Made by a program: the position numbers and the translations under genes. The notes beneath the pieces are model-generated. The model made no database searches and was not told the origin of the DNA. It saw nothing but the letters and a program-made list of their open reading frames with translations. From Rhodospirillaceae bacterium (GTDB lineage Bacteria; Pseudomonadota; Alphaproteobacteria; TMED109), in the NCBI GenBank assembly GCA_902614225.1, contig CACMKJ010000002.1, positions 1 through 64,000 of the forward strand: a stretch of DNA of 64,000 nt, given 5' to 3'. Positions 9,002 to 18,284 of this stretch are shown piece by piece (within the stretch, counting starts at the first letter, position 1; every line of letters begins with the position of its first letter).

Positions 9002-10528
9002 CTAATCTTTTATCGTAATATTTTTTCCTCTTTTTTTACCTTCATATAATCTTTGATCTGCTAACTCTAAAAGAGAAGATATGTGATCACTTTCAGTTAT
9101 ATTTGCTACACCTAGGGTTACTGTAATTTGCTTATCTTCACCATTTAAATTTATTTTAGTGTCAGCAATTGCTTTTCTAATTCTTTCTGAAACTAAATAT
9201 GCAGCTTCTTTATCAGAGTTATTAACAAAAGTAAGAAATTCTTCTCCACCGTATCTTGCAAAAATATCTTTATCTCTTATAACTTTTGAAACTGAGCTAG
9301 CTACAGTTTTTAGAACATCATCACCTGCATTGTGACCGTAAGTATCATTAAATTTTTTAAAATTATCAATATCTGAAATAATTATTGAAAAGTTATTAGA
9401 TTTATTTTTTTTGTATTCTTCTAAAGCTTTTTCAATTTTAGATAATATATTTCTTCTATTAGGCAAACCCGTTAAAGCGTCTGTGTTGGCGCTTATAATA
9501 CTTTTTCTAAAGGCTTCAACAGCATTTGCAATTTGTCCTACTTCTCCAGAGGCCTTACCTTCTACTTGCTTATCTGTAATACCTTTCCCTAACGCATTAA
9601 GAACATCTATAGCACTATATAAAGGCTTGAAATTTCGATATAATAATAAATTTATTATACCAGCTGTTATAAGTAAAAAAAGTATTATTACTGATATTAT
9701 TGAAAGTGAGTATAAAAACTCTTTTTTCCTTATACTGCTTATGTCTTTTATAAGCCCTATAAATATAGAATTATCCATGTATTCCTTTACTGATATTTGA
9801 CTTATAAGGAAATATGAATTATTTACTTTTGCAATTTCAGGTGATCCCTTAAAAGCTATATCTTTAATTTTAATAACATCTAGATTATCGCCGGTTGAAA
9901 ATAATATCTCTTTATTATTGTCTAAAATTATAACCTCATTTTTAGAGCTTTCTTTTACCTCTTCTAAAAGAGAATCAATCCATTTACCATAATAAACTCT
10001 TCCTACTATTCTTGCATTAACATAAATAGGAAAATTAACTATGAAAGCTACTTTGTTATCAATTTTCAAAAATAATGAATTAATTTTTTCTTTATAAATT
10101 TTTTCTGAAACATCTAGTATAGCATCTATATTTTTATCTTTAGTACCTTTTGAAAAAATGATTTCATCAGTATTAGAAATGATCAAAAAATCAAGAATAC
10201 TAGATTCATTTAAATTTTTAAACATTGGACCAATTGTCCTGTTTAATGTTCTTTTATCATTTGACCTTACAGCTTCGATAGGACTTCTTTTACCCCTTAG
10301 TCTCCAAATAGAAGGTTTTCCAGGTATATCGTCATAAGCATAAAATGCCATTTTCTCGTAAGAATTTAATTGAATTTTATTCCATATGGCCTGACTCCCA
10401 TTAACCTCACTTACTAAAACTCTGTTATCAAAGTAGTTAGAAATAATAAAGCTTGTAAAAAATAGTGAACTACCTATTAAAGCCAAAACAATTAAGAATA
10501 TTAAGTTTAATCTTGTTCTCAAAAGCAT
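9002..10528 (-). CDS. Membrane diguanylate cyclase (extracytoplasmic sensor - HAMP-like - GGDEF)
   Basis: Two TM segments, HAMP-like linker, DALTGLPNRR, RYGGEEF, RxxD (RDKD) I-site five residues upstream. Confidence 0.9.
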   Translation of the reverse strand: MLLRTRLNLIFLIVLALIGSSLFFTSFIISNYFDNRVLVSEVNGSQAIWNKIQLNSYEKMAFYAYDDIPGKPSIWRLRGKRSPIEAVRSNDKRTLNRTIGPMFKNLNESSILDFLIISNTDEIIFSKGTKDKNIDAILDVSEKIYKEKINSLFLKIDNKVAFIVNFPIYVNARIVGRVYYGKWIDSLLEEVKESSKNEVIILDNNKEILFSTGDNLDVIKIKDIAFKGSPEIAKVNNSYFLISQISVKEYMDNSIFIGLIKDISSIRKKEFLYSLSIISVIILFLLITAGIINLLLYRNFKPLYSAIDVLNALGKGITDKQVEGKASGEVGQIANAVEAFRKSIISANTDALTGLPNRRNILSKIEKALEEYKKNKSNNFSIIISDIDNFKKFNDTYGHNAGDDVLKTVASSVSKVIRDKDIFARYGGEEFLTFVNNSDKEAAYLVSERIRKAIADTKINLNGEDKQITVTLGVANITESDHISSLLELADQRLYEGKKRGKNITIKD

Positions 10529-10607
10529 ATCTTAACGTAACATATTTAAAATATAATTAATATAAGTGACTTTTTAAATATTTTTAATTATTTGTAATTT
10601 AAATTGT

Positions 10608-10617
10608 AACGATCGTT
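10608..10617. promoter_or_regulatory. Perfect 10-bp palindrome AACGATCGTT (candidate operator)
   Basis: AACGATCGTT directly before TATAAT (10619-10624) in a 284-bp intergenic region of very low GC. Confidence 0.3.
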
Positions 10618-10812
10618 TTATAATGTAATTAGTTTGGTTAAATAACTATTTTTTTAGGTTTATAATTTTTAAAAAAATATTATATACAAGAAGTTACAGA
10701 ATAGTTTAAAGGATATCAGCCAAAATTGAAAAAATTAAATTCTTACAAATGCACTGACTGAAATAATCTTGGAATTTCAAAGTTATTTTAAGCCAAATAT
10801 TAAGAATCTTCT

Positions 10813-13227
10813 CTATGAACTTTCAATATTTGGTTTTTTCCCATGCTTTGCGTTAATTTTATTTTTAATTTCACTAGAACTTATAGGTAAACTTTTAATT
10901 CTTACGCCTACCGCATCATATATTGCATTTGCTACTGCTGGAGCTGTAGCAATTCCACCTACTTCACCCAGTCCCGTTGGATGGCCTCCTGTCTCAATTA
11001 AATCTATATCTATTATAGGAGTATCTTTAAGTTTTAGCATTTTATATTCATCAAAATTTTTCTGACTAAAAACTCCATTTTCTAGTTTTAAATCTTCATA
11101 TAGTGCTATACTCAACGCAAATAGACCAGCGCCCTCAATCTGGGCAAGTGCGCCATCTCTATTAATTACTGTTCCGCAATCTATTGCATATGTAAGTTTT
11201 TTTACCTTTACTTTTCCGTTTTTAGGATTGACATTTACTTCTGCTACACAAGCATTAAAACTAGGAGATTTTCTCGCATATTGTGCTGCTACAGCTAAAC
11301 CTATCCCCTCATTTTTTTCTTTCTTTTTCAGAGAATAGCCAGCTTTACCAGTAACACTAAGCAAAACATTTTTTAATCTTAATGCTCCTCCCTCATCTCT
11401 TTTTCTTTTTGTAGGTTGCCCTCCTCTTAATAAAATGTTGTCTATATCAATCCATGGAGTGCTTATTTTATTATTTTTGTTATTTAACAAACTCAGTCTA
11501 AAGTCTAAAGGATCTTTTTTTAATTTATAGGCTAGTTCATCTATAAAAGACTCTAAAGCAAAAGCTACATAGCCATTACCTATTTGTCTTAATGCCCCAA
11601 CAGGAACCACACTATTCAATTTTTTGTTTTCATAAAATGTTAGTTTCCTATTATTTACAGAATACCAGTGTTCTGCGCCTTCTGTTGTCCAGGCTCCAGA
11701 TGTAACTCCTTCTTTACCTTCAATATCTTTTATCCACCAATCTTTAGGAAAGTTTAAATCTGGTCTTTTTACTAAACTTCCAGCACTTATTTCAATGTGT
11801 AAAGCATCTAGTTTACCATCGCTAATACCTGCTGTTAATTTGTTATAAGATGCTGTTCTTGGTTCACTATCTTTCATCATCGCTTCTCTTGTATAAATTA
11901 ATTTAATTGGCTTATTTAATTTAATTGAAGCCATCAATGCTAGTCTATCAGCATTAACAAACCTTGAACCAAAGCCTCCGCCTGCAAGCCTTTGGTGTAT
12001 TTTTAATTTAACTTCTTCTGGTTTGACACCTGTAATTGCTGCTATTGTTCCACCTATAATTAGTCCATTAAAACTGTTATATTGTGTCCCCGAAAATAAA
12101 TGCCACGTATCACCAAATTTTCCTATAACTGCATTATAAGGCTCTAATACGCCGTGAGCTACAAAACTAGTAGTATAAATACTTTCAAATCTCTCTGCTT
12201 TCTCCAAAGATTTATCTATATCACCTTCATGATAACTAACTGAACCATTTATATTATTTTTCATCAATTCTTCTGATTCCAAAAGCAAGTCATTAGTGCT
12301 AACTTTATTATCATCTGGAATACTCCACTCAACTTTTAATACATTAGCAGCTCTCATCGCTTCAGGAAAGGTATTTGCTACGACTATTAAGTATCCTGAA
12401 AGAGGATCATTTTGATCAAAGTTAGGGTTTACTATTTCTTTAAATCCTTTAATTTTTTTACATTCGCTGTCATCAAAAGAAACAATCCTACTACCTTTTC
12501 TAATTGGAGGAGTTACTACAGTAGCATAAAGCATACCTGGTAAATTAGAGTCTATACCAAACATCGCTGTTCCATTTACTTTAGAAAAATTATCTAATGC
12601 TTTTAATGGTTTTCCTATTAATTTATAGTCCTTAAAATCTTTTAGTTTAATAGAACTAAGCTCTTCTTTGTCAAACTTTCTTTCTATAGTAGTTTGGGAT
12701 AATATATCTGAATAACTAATTGAGTTTCCTGTCCATTGGTCGATAATTTTACTGCTATTTGCAATACAATCTTCAAGGTTTGCATTTAATAATTCAGCTC
12801 CTGTCTCAAGAAGGGCAATCCTTCCCGCCGCGCCTGCACTAGACAGCTCATCAAAATGTGCTGCCACACTTCTAGAAGAAGCAGTAAAATGATATCCCAG
12901 AGCAGAAAGATTTTCTGGGTAACCTGGATAATCAATATCAATATCAGACCAATCTAGTTCTAATTCTTCTGCAACTATTTGGGCTAAGGCCGTTCCTATA
13001 TGCTGTCCCATCTCGCATTTATTTATATGTACTTTTGTTTTACCAGAAGGTTCCATCGTAAAATAAGCTGTAGGCTCAAAATTTGTAGGAATCATTAATG
13101 GATTACCTGGATCTAATAGGTTTTCAACTTCATTTGCTGTAGATTTTCTATAACCTAGCATCAAAGAAGCAGATGTTGCTCCAGAGTAAACTAAAAAATC
13201 TCTTCTTGAAAGATTTTTTTTATGCAT
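10813..13227 (-). CDS. Xanthine dehydrogenase-family molybdopterin-binding subunit (isoquinoline 1-oxidoreductase beta-like, Tat-exported)
   Basis: Twin-Arg SRRDFLVYSG, GGGFGSRF, GALRQIGNGYVAFALESFIDELA, GEVGGIATAPAVANAIYDA. Confidence 0.88.
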   Translation of the reverse strand: MHKKNLSRRDFLVYSGATSASLMLGYRKSTANEVENLLDPGNPLMIPTNFEPTAYFTMEPSGKTKVHINKCEMGQHIGTALAQIVAEELELDWSDIDIDYPGYPENLSALGYHFTASSRSVAAHFDELSSAGAAGRIALLETGAELLNANLEDCIANSSKIIDQWTGNSISYSDILSQTTIERKFDKEELSSIKLKDFKDYKLIGKPLKALDNFSKVNGTAMFGIDSNLPGMLYATVVTPPIRKGSRIVSFDDSECKKIKGFKEIVNPNFDQNDPLSGYLIVVANTFPEAMRAANVLKVEWSIPDDNKVSTNDLLLESEELMKNNINGSVSYHEGDIDKSLEKAERFESIYTTSFVAHGVLEPYNAVIGKFGDTWHLFSGTQYNSFNGLIIGGTIAAITGVKPEEVKLKIHQRLAGGGFGSRFVNADRLALMASIKLNKPIKLIYTREAMMKDSEPRTASYNKLTAGISDGKLDALHIEISAGSLVKRPDLNFPKDWWIKDIEGKEGVTSGAWTTEGAEHWYSVNNRKLTFYENKKLNSVVPVGALRQIGNGYVAFALESFIDELAYKLKKDPLDFRLSLLNNKNNKISTPWIDIDNILLRGGQPTKRKRDEGGALRLKNVLLSVTGKAGYSLKKKEKNEGIGLAVAAQYARKSPSFNACVAEVNVNPKNGKVKVKKLTYAIDCGTVINRDGALAQIEGAGLFALSIALYEDLKLENGVFSQKNFDEYKMLKLKDTPIIDIDLIETGGHPTGLGEVGGIATAPAVANAIYDAVGVRIKSLPISSSEIKNKINAKHGKKPNIESS

Positions 13228-13687
13228 TATCTTTTTTAGATATTTCTGCTGCTTTTTTAACAGCTTTCACAACTCTACTATAAGTCATACATCTGCATAG
13301 ATTATCAGACATTGTAGCAATTATTTGTTGATCAGAAGGGTCTGGATTGTTTGCTATCAGAGAAGCAGCCATCATTATTTGACCAGATTGACAGTAACCA
13401 CACTGAGGTACTTGAATATCAAGCCAAGCTTCTTGCACAGGATGTAATTTTTTTTCTCCTAATCCTTCGATTGTAGTAATAGTTTTACCTACAGCATCTT
13501 CGACACGTATTTGGCATGATCTAATTGCCTCTCCATTGATATGAATAGAACAAGCACCACATATCCCTCTACCACAACCAAATTTTGTTCCGTTTAAGCC
13601 TAACTCTTCTCTTAGTACCCACAATAAAGGAGTGTCCGGTTCGGCATTGGTATAATAACTTTGACCATTTACAGTTATATTAAACAT
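13220..13687 (-). CDS. (2Fe-2S)-binding subunit of Mo hydroxylase (isoquinoline 1-oxidoreductase alpha-like)
   Basis: GTKFGCGRGICGACSIHINGEAIRSC and QCGYCQSGQIM ... LCRCMTY iron-sulfur motifs. Confidence 0.92.
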   Translation of the reverse strand: MFNITVNGQSYYTNAEPDTPLLWVLREELGLNGTKFGCGRGICGACSIHINGEAIRSCQIRVEDAVGKTITTIEGLGEKKLHPVQEAWLDIQVPQCGYCQSGQIMMAASLIANNPDPSDQQIIATMSDNLCRCMTYSRVVKAVKKAAEISKKDNA

Positions 13688-13726
13688 AGTTATCTATTCC
13701 CAAAATTAATATATCACTTAGTTAAA

Positions 13727-14080
13727 TTAATAACAAATAATTTTTGTATCTAATATTTTGCAAGCTTCATGAAAGTCGTTCATACCGCCAAAAATAAATT
13801 TATCAAGACAATCTTTTTCAAAAATATTTCTAACTTCAGCACAAGGAGTGCAGACTAGTAATTTAGCATTATTATTATCAATTATTTCTTTAAACCTTTG
13901 CGGTGGCCCAACTGGAACAATTTTTTCAGCAAATCCTTTCAGAGCTAAGTGAACTGCATCATGAAATAGCATAATGGTAACTGTGTCTTTTTCTTGTAAT
14001 GCTGATGCAGCAAATATAAATGGTAACATTGCTCTTGTAGGATCAGTTGGACCCCAACTGGCAGAAATGGCAAAATGCAT
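13727..14080 (-). CDS. DsrE/DsrF-like family protein
   Basis: MHFAISASWGPTDPTRAMLPFIFAASALQEKDTVTIMLFHDAVHLALKG ... LLVCTPCAEVR; likely start is the internal Met at 14080, not the 14191 ORF start. Confidence 0.7.
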   Translation of the reverse strand: MHFAISASWGPTDPTRAMLPFIFAASALQEKDTVTIMLFHDAVHLALKGFAEKIVPVGPPQRFKEIIDNNNAKLLVCTPCAEVRNIFEKDCLDKFIFGGMNDFHEACKILDTKIICY

Positions 14081-14099
14081 AATCTTTTCTCCAAAAATA

Positions 14100-14582
14100 T
14101 TATTTTTTTTCAAAAACTTTATTATAAGAATTAAAATTTTCTGGCCAAATTCTTTTCCATTTTTCTGTAAATTTATTGTTATTTGAACCATGGGTTATAG
14201 AAAAACTATTAAAGTCATCAGCTATAGATATAGTCGAAGGTTCCCAAATTTCTTTTCTATCATAGAAATAAATAGCATTTTCTCCTTCATAATTAGAACT
14301 ATCTAATCTTTCATGCTTGCCTGTAATTTTTCCCATAACAAAACATTCATCAATATGAATTTGGTAATATTGATCTTTTTCTTTATAAAACATAGTAACA
14401 CATCCTGTCGGACCTTGATTAGCAAATGATTTAACCCAAATGCCTTCAATACTATCTATTTTCCTATTAGAAAAAACTTTTTCTGTTATTTCTTTATAAT
14501 TGGCGGCAGATAAAAAATTAGTCAATAAATAAAAAAACAGAAATATTTTAAAAATAGAATGTTTAAAATTAAAAATTTTCAT
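14100..14582 (-). CDS. Hypothetical secreted protein
   Basis: Signal peptide starting MKIFNFKHSIFKIFLFFYLL; IEGIWVKSF motif; no confident family. Start trimmed from the 14618 ORF start. Confidence 0.5.
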   Translation of the reverse strand: MKIFNFKHSIFKIFLFFYLLTNFLSAANYKEITEKVFSNRKIDSIEGIWVKSFANQGPTGCVTMFYKEKDQYYQIHIDECFVMGKITGKHERLDSSNYEGENAIYFYDRKEIWEPSTISIADDFNSFSITHGSNNNKFTEKWKRIWPENFNSYNKVFEKK

Positions 14583-14620
14583 AATGCTAAATCTATATGA
14601 CATAAACATATAAAACAACT

Positions 14621-15091
14621 TTAATTTATAATAATAGTTCCAGTCATACCCATATCAGCATGAGTTAAATTTGTTTTAGTATCTTTAACATTACAATACA
14701 AATCTTTAAAGACACCAGTCTTAATAGGCACAAACCACCATTCCAATTGATGATTAGGCCAAACTTCTACATTATCAATAATACCTTTTATTTCTGCAAC
14801 TTTTTTATTGTTTAAAGACACTTGAACTTTTCTTGTAAAAATTGACTTTGCGAATAATGTTGAAGTAAAATAATGTTTAGAGTCGCTTTCATTTTTAATA
14901 ATTAATTTATAAAGTTTACCAGTCTTAAAAACTAGCTCATTAGGATCATAAAAATGTATTTTACCCTTTTCTCCTTTTAACAATACAATTTTTTCTATTT
15001 CTTTTTGTCTTGTTAAGTCATTGCTTTGAGAATTAAAAGAAAAATTACTTAATAACATTAAAAAAAATGTATGTTTTATAAATGTTTTCAT
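14621..15091 (-). CDS. Cupredoxin-like periplasmic protein
   Basis: Signal peptide; LVFKTGKLYKLIIKNES.SKHYFTS and LYCNVKDTKTNLTHADMGMTGTIII: H ... C ... H ... M pattern as in type-1 copper sites. Confidence 0.6.
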   Translation of the reverse strand: MKTFIKHTFFLMLLSNFSFNSQSNDLTRQKEIEKIVLLKGEKGKIHFYDPNELVFKTGKLYKLIIKNESDSKHYFTSTLFAKSIFTRKVQVSLNNKKVAEIKGIIDNVEVWPNHQLEWWFVPIKTGVFKDLYCNVKDTKTNLTHADMGMTGTIIIN

Positions 15092-15148
15092 ATGTTAATT
15101 GATATTATATTTTAAAAGTAAATTATTATTAAAATTAAAAATTTACAT

Positions 15149-15400
15149 TTAATTAAACTCTACCCGCTTTTGACAAGTCCAATACATATGTCCCTCTTGG
15201 TGTGCTTCTCTTATTTCAAGTTTAAGAAATTTTGTTTTATTTTTATCAAAAATTTCTTCTGTATTTAAACTTTCTCTTATATTATCCATAACTTTATGAC
15301 AAGATTTAATATCTTCGTAGAATCCGGTTACTGATACATTAGGCATTTCTTTAAAATTCATACTTGAAGTCACTATTACTAATAAAGCTACTTTAATCAT
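15149..15400 (-). CDS. Small protein of two-Cys YWxC family, copy 1
   Basis: MPNVSVTGFYEDIKSC ... KTKFLKLEIREAHQEGHMYWTCQKRVEF aligns with the ORF at 15449. Confidence 0.5.
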   Translation of the reverse strand: MIKVALLVIVTSSMNFKEMPNVSVTGFYEDIKSCHKVMDNIRESLNTEEIFDKNKTKFLKLEIREAHQEGHMYWTCQKRVEFN

Positions 15401-15448
15401 TTTATTATTCCAGTTTATTTTTTATTCTTTTAATATATAAATATTATT

Positions 15449-15703
15449 ATGTTTATTTTAATAAATATAATAATTTATATAAATATGCAAAATGTTCCTC
15501 AGATTAATGTAGTTACAAATTTTAAAAACTTAGAGAAATGTGAAAGCAAATTTCAAGAAAATCTCGAAAGAATTAAAGGCAATAATAAAAAAGGATCATT
15601 GAAAATTGATCAAGATAAGAAAAAATATCTGGAAATAGTAGATAAAGCTAATAACTTAAAAAGTTATTGGTTCTGTAATGAAATTATTTTTTATAGAAAA
15701 TAA
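15449..15703 (+). CDS. Small protein of two-Cys YWxC family, copy 2
   Basis: VPQINVVTNFKNLEKC ... KKKYLEIVDKANNLKSYWFCNEIIFY aligns with the ORF at 15149. Confidence 0.5.
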   Translation: MFILINIIIYINMQNVPQINVVTNFKNLEKCESKFQENLERIKGNNKKGSLKIDQDKKKYLEIVDKANNLKSYWFCNEIIFYRK

Positions 15704-15773
15704 TATCAAGTCATTATAGTTTCAAATTAAACAACAAATAGTTTTATAAATATTTTTATGCTATTATAAATTA

Positions 15774-16901
15774 ATGAAGTCCAATAGAAGGAAATTTATA
15801 TTAAGTAGCTTGATTTCAGTTGGATCTGGTATAGCCTTAGCTAATTGCAGCGGTGGAACTCCAGATAAACCAAGTAAATCAACTAGTGTTAATAAAAATA
15901 TTTATAAATGGAAAATGAGCACAGCTTTTCCTAAAAATTTTCCTGGTTCTGACTTAAATGCTCAAAAACTAAAAAATTATATTGAAAATGCATCTGATGG
16001 ACAGTTAGTAATAGAACATTTTGGTGCAGGTGAAATAATTCCAGCTTATGAAATATTTGATGCTGTAAGAAATGGTACAATTGACTGTGGCGTATCCGCA
16101 CCTTACTATTGGATATCAAAACATAAAGCTATACCATTTTTTTGTACTGTTCCAGGTGGTATGACTGGCATAGAAAAGTTTTCATGGATAAATTTTGGTG
16201 GAGGCCAAGAACTTTGGGATAAACTATATTCTCAATTTAACCTTAAAGGAATATTGTGTAGTAATACAGGCGTACAAATGGGAGGGTGGTTTAAAAAAGA
16301 AATTAAGTCATTAGAAGACTTTAAAGGTCTTAAAATGAGAATTCCAGGAATAGGTGCAGAAATTATTAATAGACTAGGAGGAACTGCTGTGAATATGCCT
16401 CCTGGTGAAATTATGCCTGCATTACAACAAGGAGTGATTGATGCTACTGAATGGGTAGGGCCTTGGGTAGACAAAATATCAGGATTACACAAAATTGCTA
16501 AGTATTATTATGGTCCAGGTATACATGAACCAGGAACAGCTAATGAATTAGTTATGAGTAAGGATAAATGGCAAGACCTTCCAAATAATTTAAAAGAAAT
16601 AGTAAAAAATTCCTGTCATGCTATTTATATTGAAAGTCTTGCAGAGTTTTTACATTTTAACTCTCTTTCATTAGAGGAATTAAAAAGTCAACATAATGTA
16701 AAAGTGTTAAATTTTAACTCGGAAATAATGAATGTAATGTTTAAAATTTCTAGATCAGTTATAACAGAATTTTCACAACTAGGAGAAATACATAAAGAAA
16801 TATATGAAAGTTGGCAGAACTCATTAATTAAATATAATAAATATCAAAAATTTTCTGATTATGGTTATATAAAAGAAAGAATTAATTCATTAAAAGTTTA
16901 A
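15774..16901 (+). CDS. TRAP transporter solute receptor, DctP/TakP-like lipoprotein
   Basis: NRRKFIL Tat-like motif plus lipobox LANC; GLKMRIPG, GGTAVNMPPGEIMPALQQGVIDATEWVGPW. Confidence 0.88.
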   Translation: MKSNRRKFILSSLISVGSGIALANCSGGTPDKPSKSTSVNKNIYKWKMSTAFPKNFPGSDLNAQKLKNYIENASDGQLVIEHFGAGEIIPAYEIFDAVRNGTIDCGVSAPYYWISKHKAIPFFCTVPGGMTGIEKFSWINFGGGQELWDKLYSQFNLKGILCSNTGVQMGGWFKKEIKSLEDFKGLKMRIPGIGAEIINRLGGTAVNMPPGEIMPALQQGVIDATEWVGPWVDKISGLHKIAKYYYGPGIHEPGTANELVMSKDKWQDLPNNLKEIVKNSCHAIYIESLAEFLHFNSLSLEELKSQHNVKVLNFNSEIMNVMFKISRSVITEFSQLGEIHKEIYESWQNSLIKYNKYQKFSDYGYIKERINSLKV

Positions 16902-17095
16902 TTTTTAAAACCAGGTAATAATATTAAAGATATTGAAAGATATATTATTAGATAAATGTAAATCTTTTTCAGATTTATTTATAGAAAGTGTAGCAACTAT
17001 TATTGATTTAGGATATGCAAGTAGGTAATTATTTTCACATAATTTGTAATTTTTTAAAATGGTGTATAGTATGACTTTAGTATGTATATTAAATA

Positions 17096-18229
17096 ATGAA
17101 TAAAATTTTAGATAATAAAAAAAGATATTTTTTGAAAAATTTACTTTTTCTATCACCTGCTACCTACCTAGCTGCATGTGATAGCACTAGTGAAAAGTCT
17201 AAAATATCTAGTGATAAATTTCCAGAAATCAAATTGAAAATGGTTACCTCTTTTCCAAAGAATTTACCAGATACAGATCTACCAGCTCAAAGATTAGCAA
17301 AAAAAATTGAACAAATGTCCTTAGGTAAAATTAAAATAGTTCATTATGCTGCTGGAGAATTAGTTCCAGCATTTCAAGTTTTTGATGCAGTAAGGGAACA
17401 AGTTGCAGATTGTGCTTATACTGCACCTATTTACTGGATTTCTAAAGATAAAGCTATTTCATTTTTTGGGTGTATTCCAGGAGGTATGACTGCTAAAGAA
17501 ATTTTTTTGTGGTTAAAATATGGAAAAGGTCAAGAGTTATGGGATAATTTATATAGAAAGTTCAATTTAAAAGGATTTCCTGCTGGCAATACAGGAACTA
17601 CAATGGGAGGCTGGTACAATAAAGAAATAAATAATTTAGATGACTTTCAAGGTTTAAAAATGCGCATTCCTGGTTTAGGAGGTGAAATTATAAATAGACT
17701 AGGAGGTATATCAATAAATATGTCTGGTGGAGAAGTAATTAATTCATTGAAATTAGGAGCAATTGATGCCGCAGAATGGGCTGGTCCATGGCCAGATACC
17801 ATTATGGGGTTTCATAAAGTTGCAAAATACTATTATGGTCCTGGATTGCATGAACCGCATACATTATGTGAGTTTATGATTAATAAAAAAATATGGGATA
17901 ATTTACCAGAAGAGTACAAAATTATCATTGAGAATGCATCATATGCTAGTTACTTAGAAGTATTAACTGAATATTTTTATAAAAATGCACAAGCGTTAAG
18001 GCTAATTAAAAAAGAAAAAAATGTTCATGTTAGAAGTTTTTCGTCTGATATAGTAAAAATGTTTTTTAAGCATTCAGAAGATATTGTTAAAGAAAACTCA
18101 AAAGATAGTCAGGAATATAAAAATATTTATAAAAGTTGGCTGTTAAATATTGAACTTTTTAATGAGTACCATAAGTATTCAGATAATGCATTTATGAAAT
18201 TAAGATTAAAACACCAGAATAATTCCTAG
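17096..18229 (+). CDS. TRAP transporter solute receptor, DctP/TakP-like lipoprotein (paralog)
   Basis: Lipobox LAAC; GLKMRIPGLGGEIINRLGGISINMSGGEVINSLKLGAIDAAEWAGPW. Confidence 0.88.
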   Translation: MNKILDNKKRYFLKNLLFLSPATYLAACDSTSEKSKISSDKFPEIKLKMVTSFPKNLPDTDLPAQRLAKKIEQMSLGKIKIVHYAAGELVPAFQVFDAVREQVADCAYTAPIYWISKDKAISFFGCIPGGMTAKEIFLWLKYGKGQELWDNLYRKFNLKGFPAGNTGTTMGGWYNKEINNLDDFQGLKMRIPGLGGEIINRLGGISINMSGGEVINSLKLGAIDAAEWAGPWPDTIMGFHKVAKYYYGPGLHEPHTLCEFMINKKIWDNLPEEYKIIIENASYASYLEVLTEYFYKNAQALRLIKKEKNVHVRSFSSDIVKMFFKHSEDIVKENSKDSQEYKNIYKSWLLNIELFNEYHKYSDNAFMKLRLKHQNNS

Positions 18230-18284
18230 TTTTTAATTTATAATTTATGCTTCAACTTTATTAAATTTCTGATATTAATGTAGT

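Noticed and set aside
9411-9800. Plus-strand ORF inside the diguanylate cyclase gene
   Set aside because: Shadow ORF of a clear GGDEF gene; hydrophobic low-complexity translation.
10769-11065. Plus-strand ORF at the 3' end of the Mo hydroxylase gene
   Set aside because: Mostly antisense to conserved coding sequence; no signal of its own.
13974-14186. Plus-strand ORF across the DsrE gene
   Set aside because: Antisense shadow ORF.
16905-17156. Minus-strand ORF between the two TRAP receptors
   Set aside because: Low-complexity AT-rich translation that overlaps the start of the second receptor; no homolog recognised.
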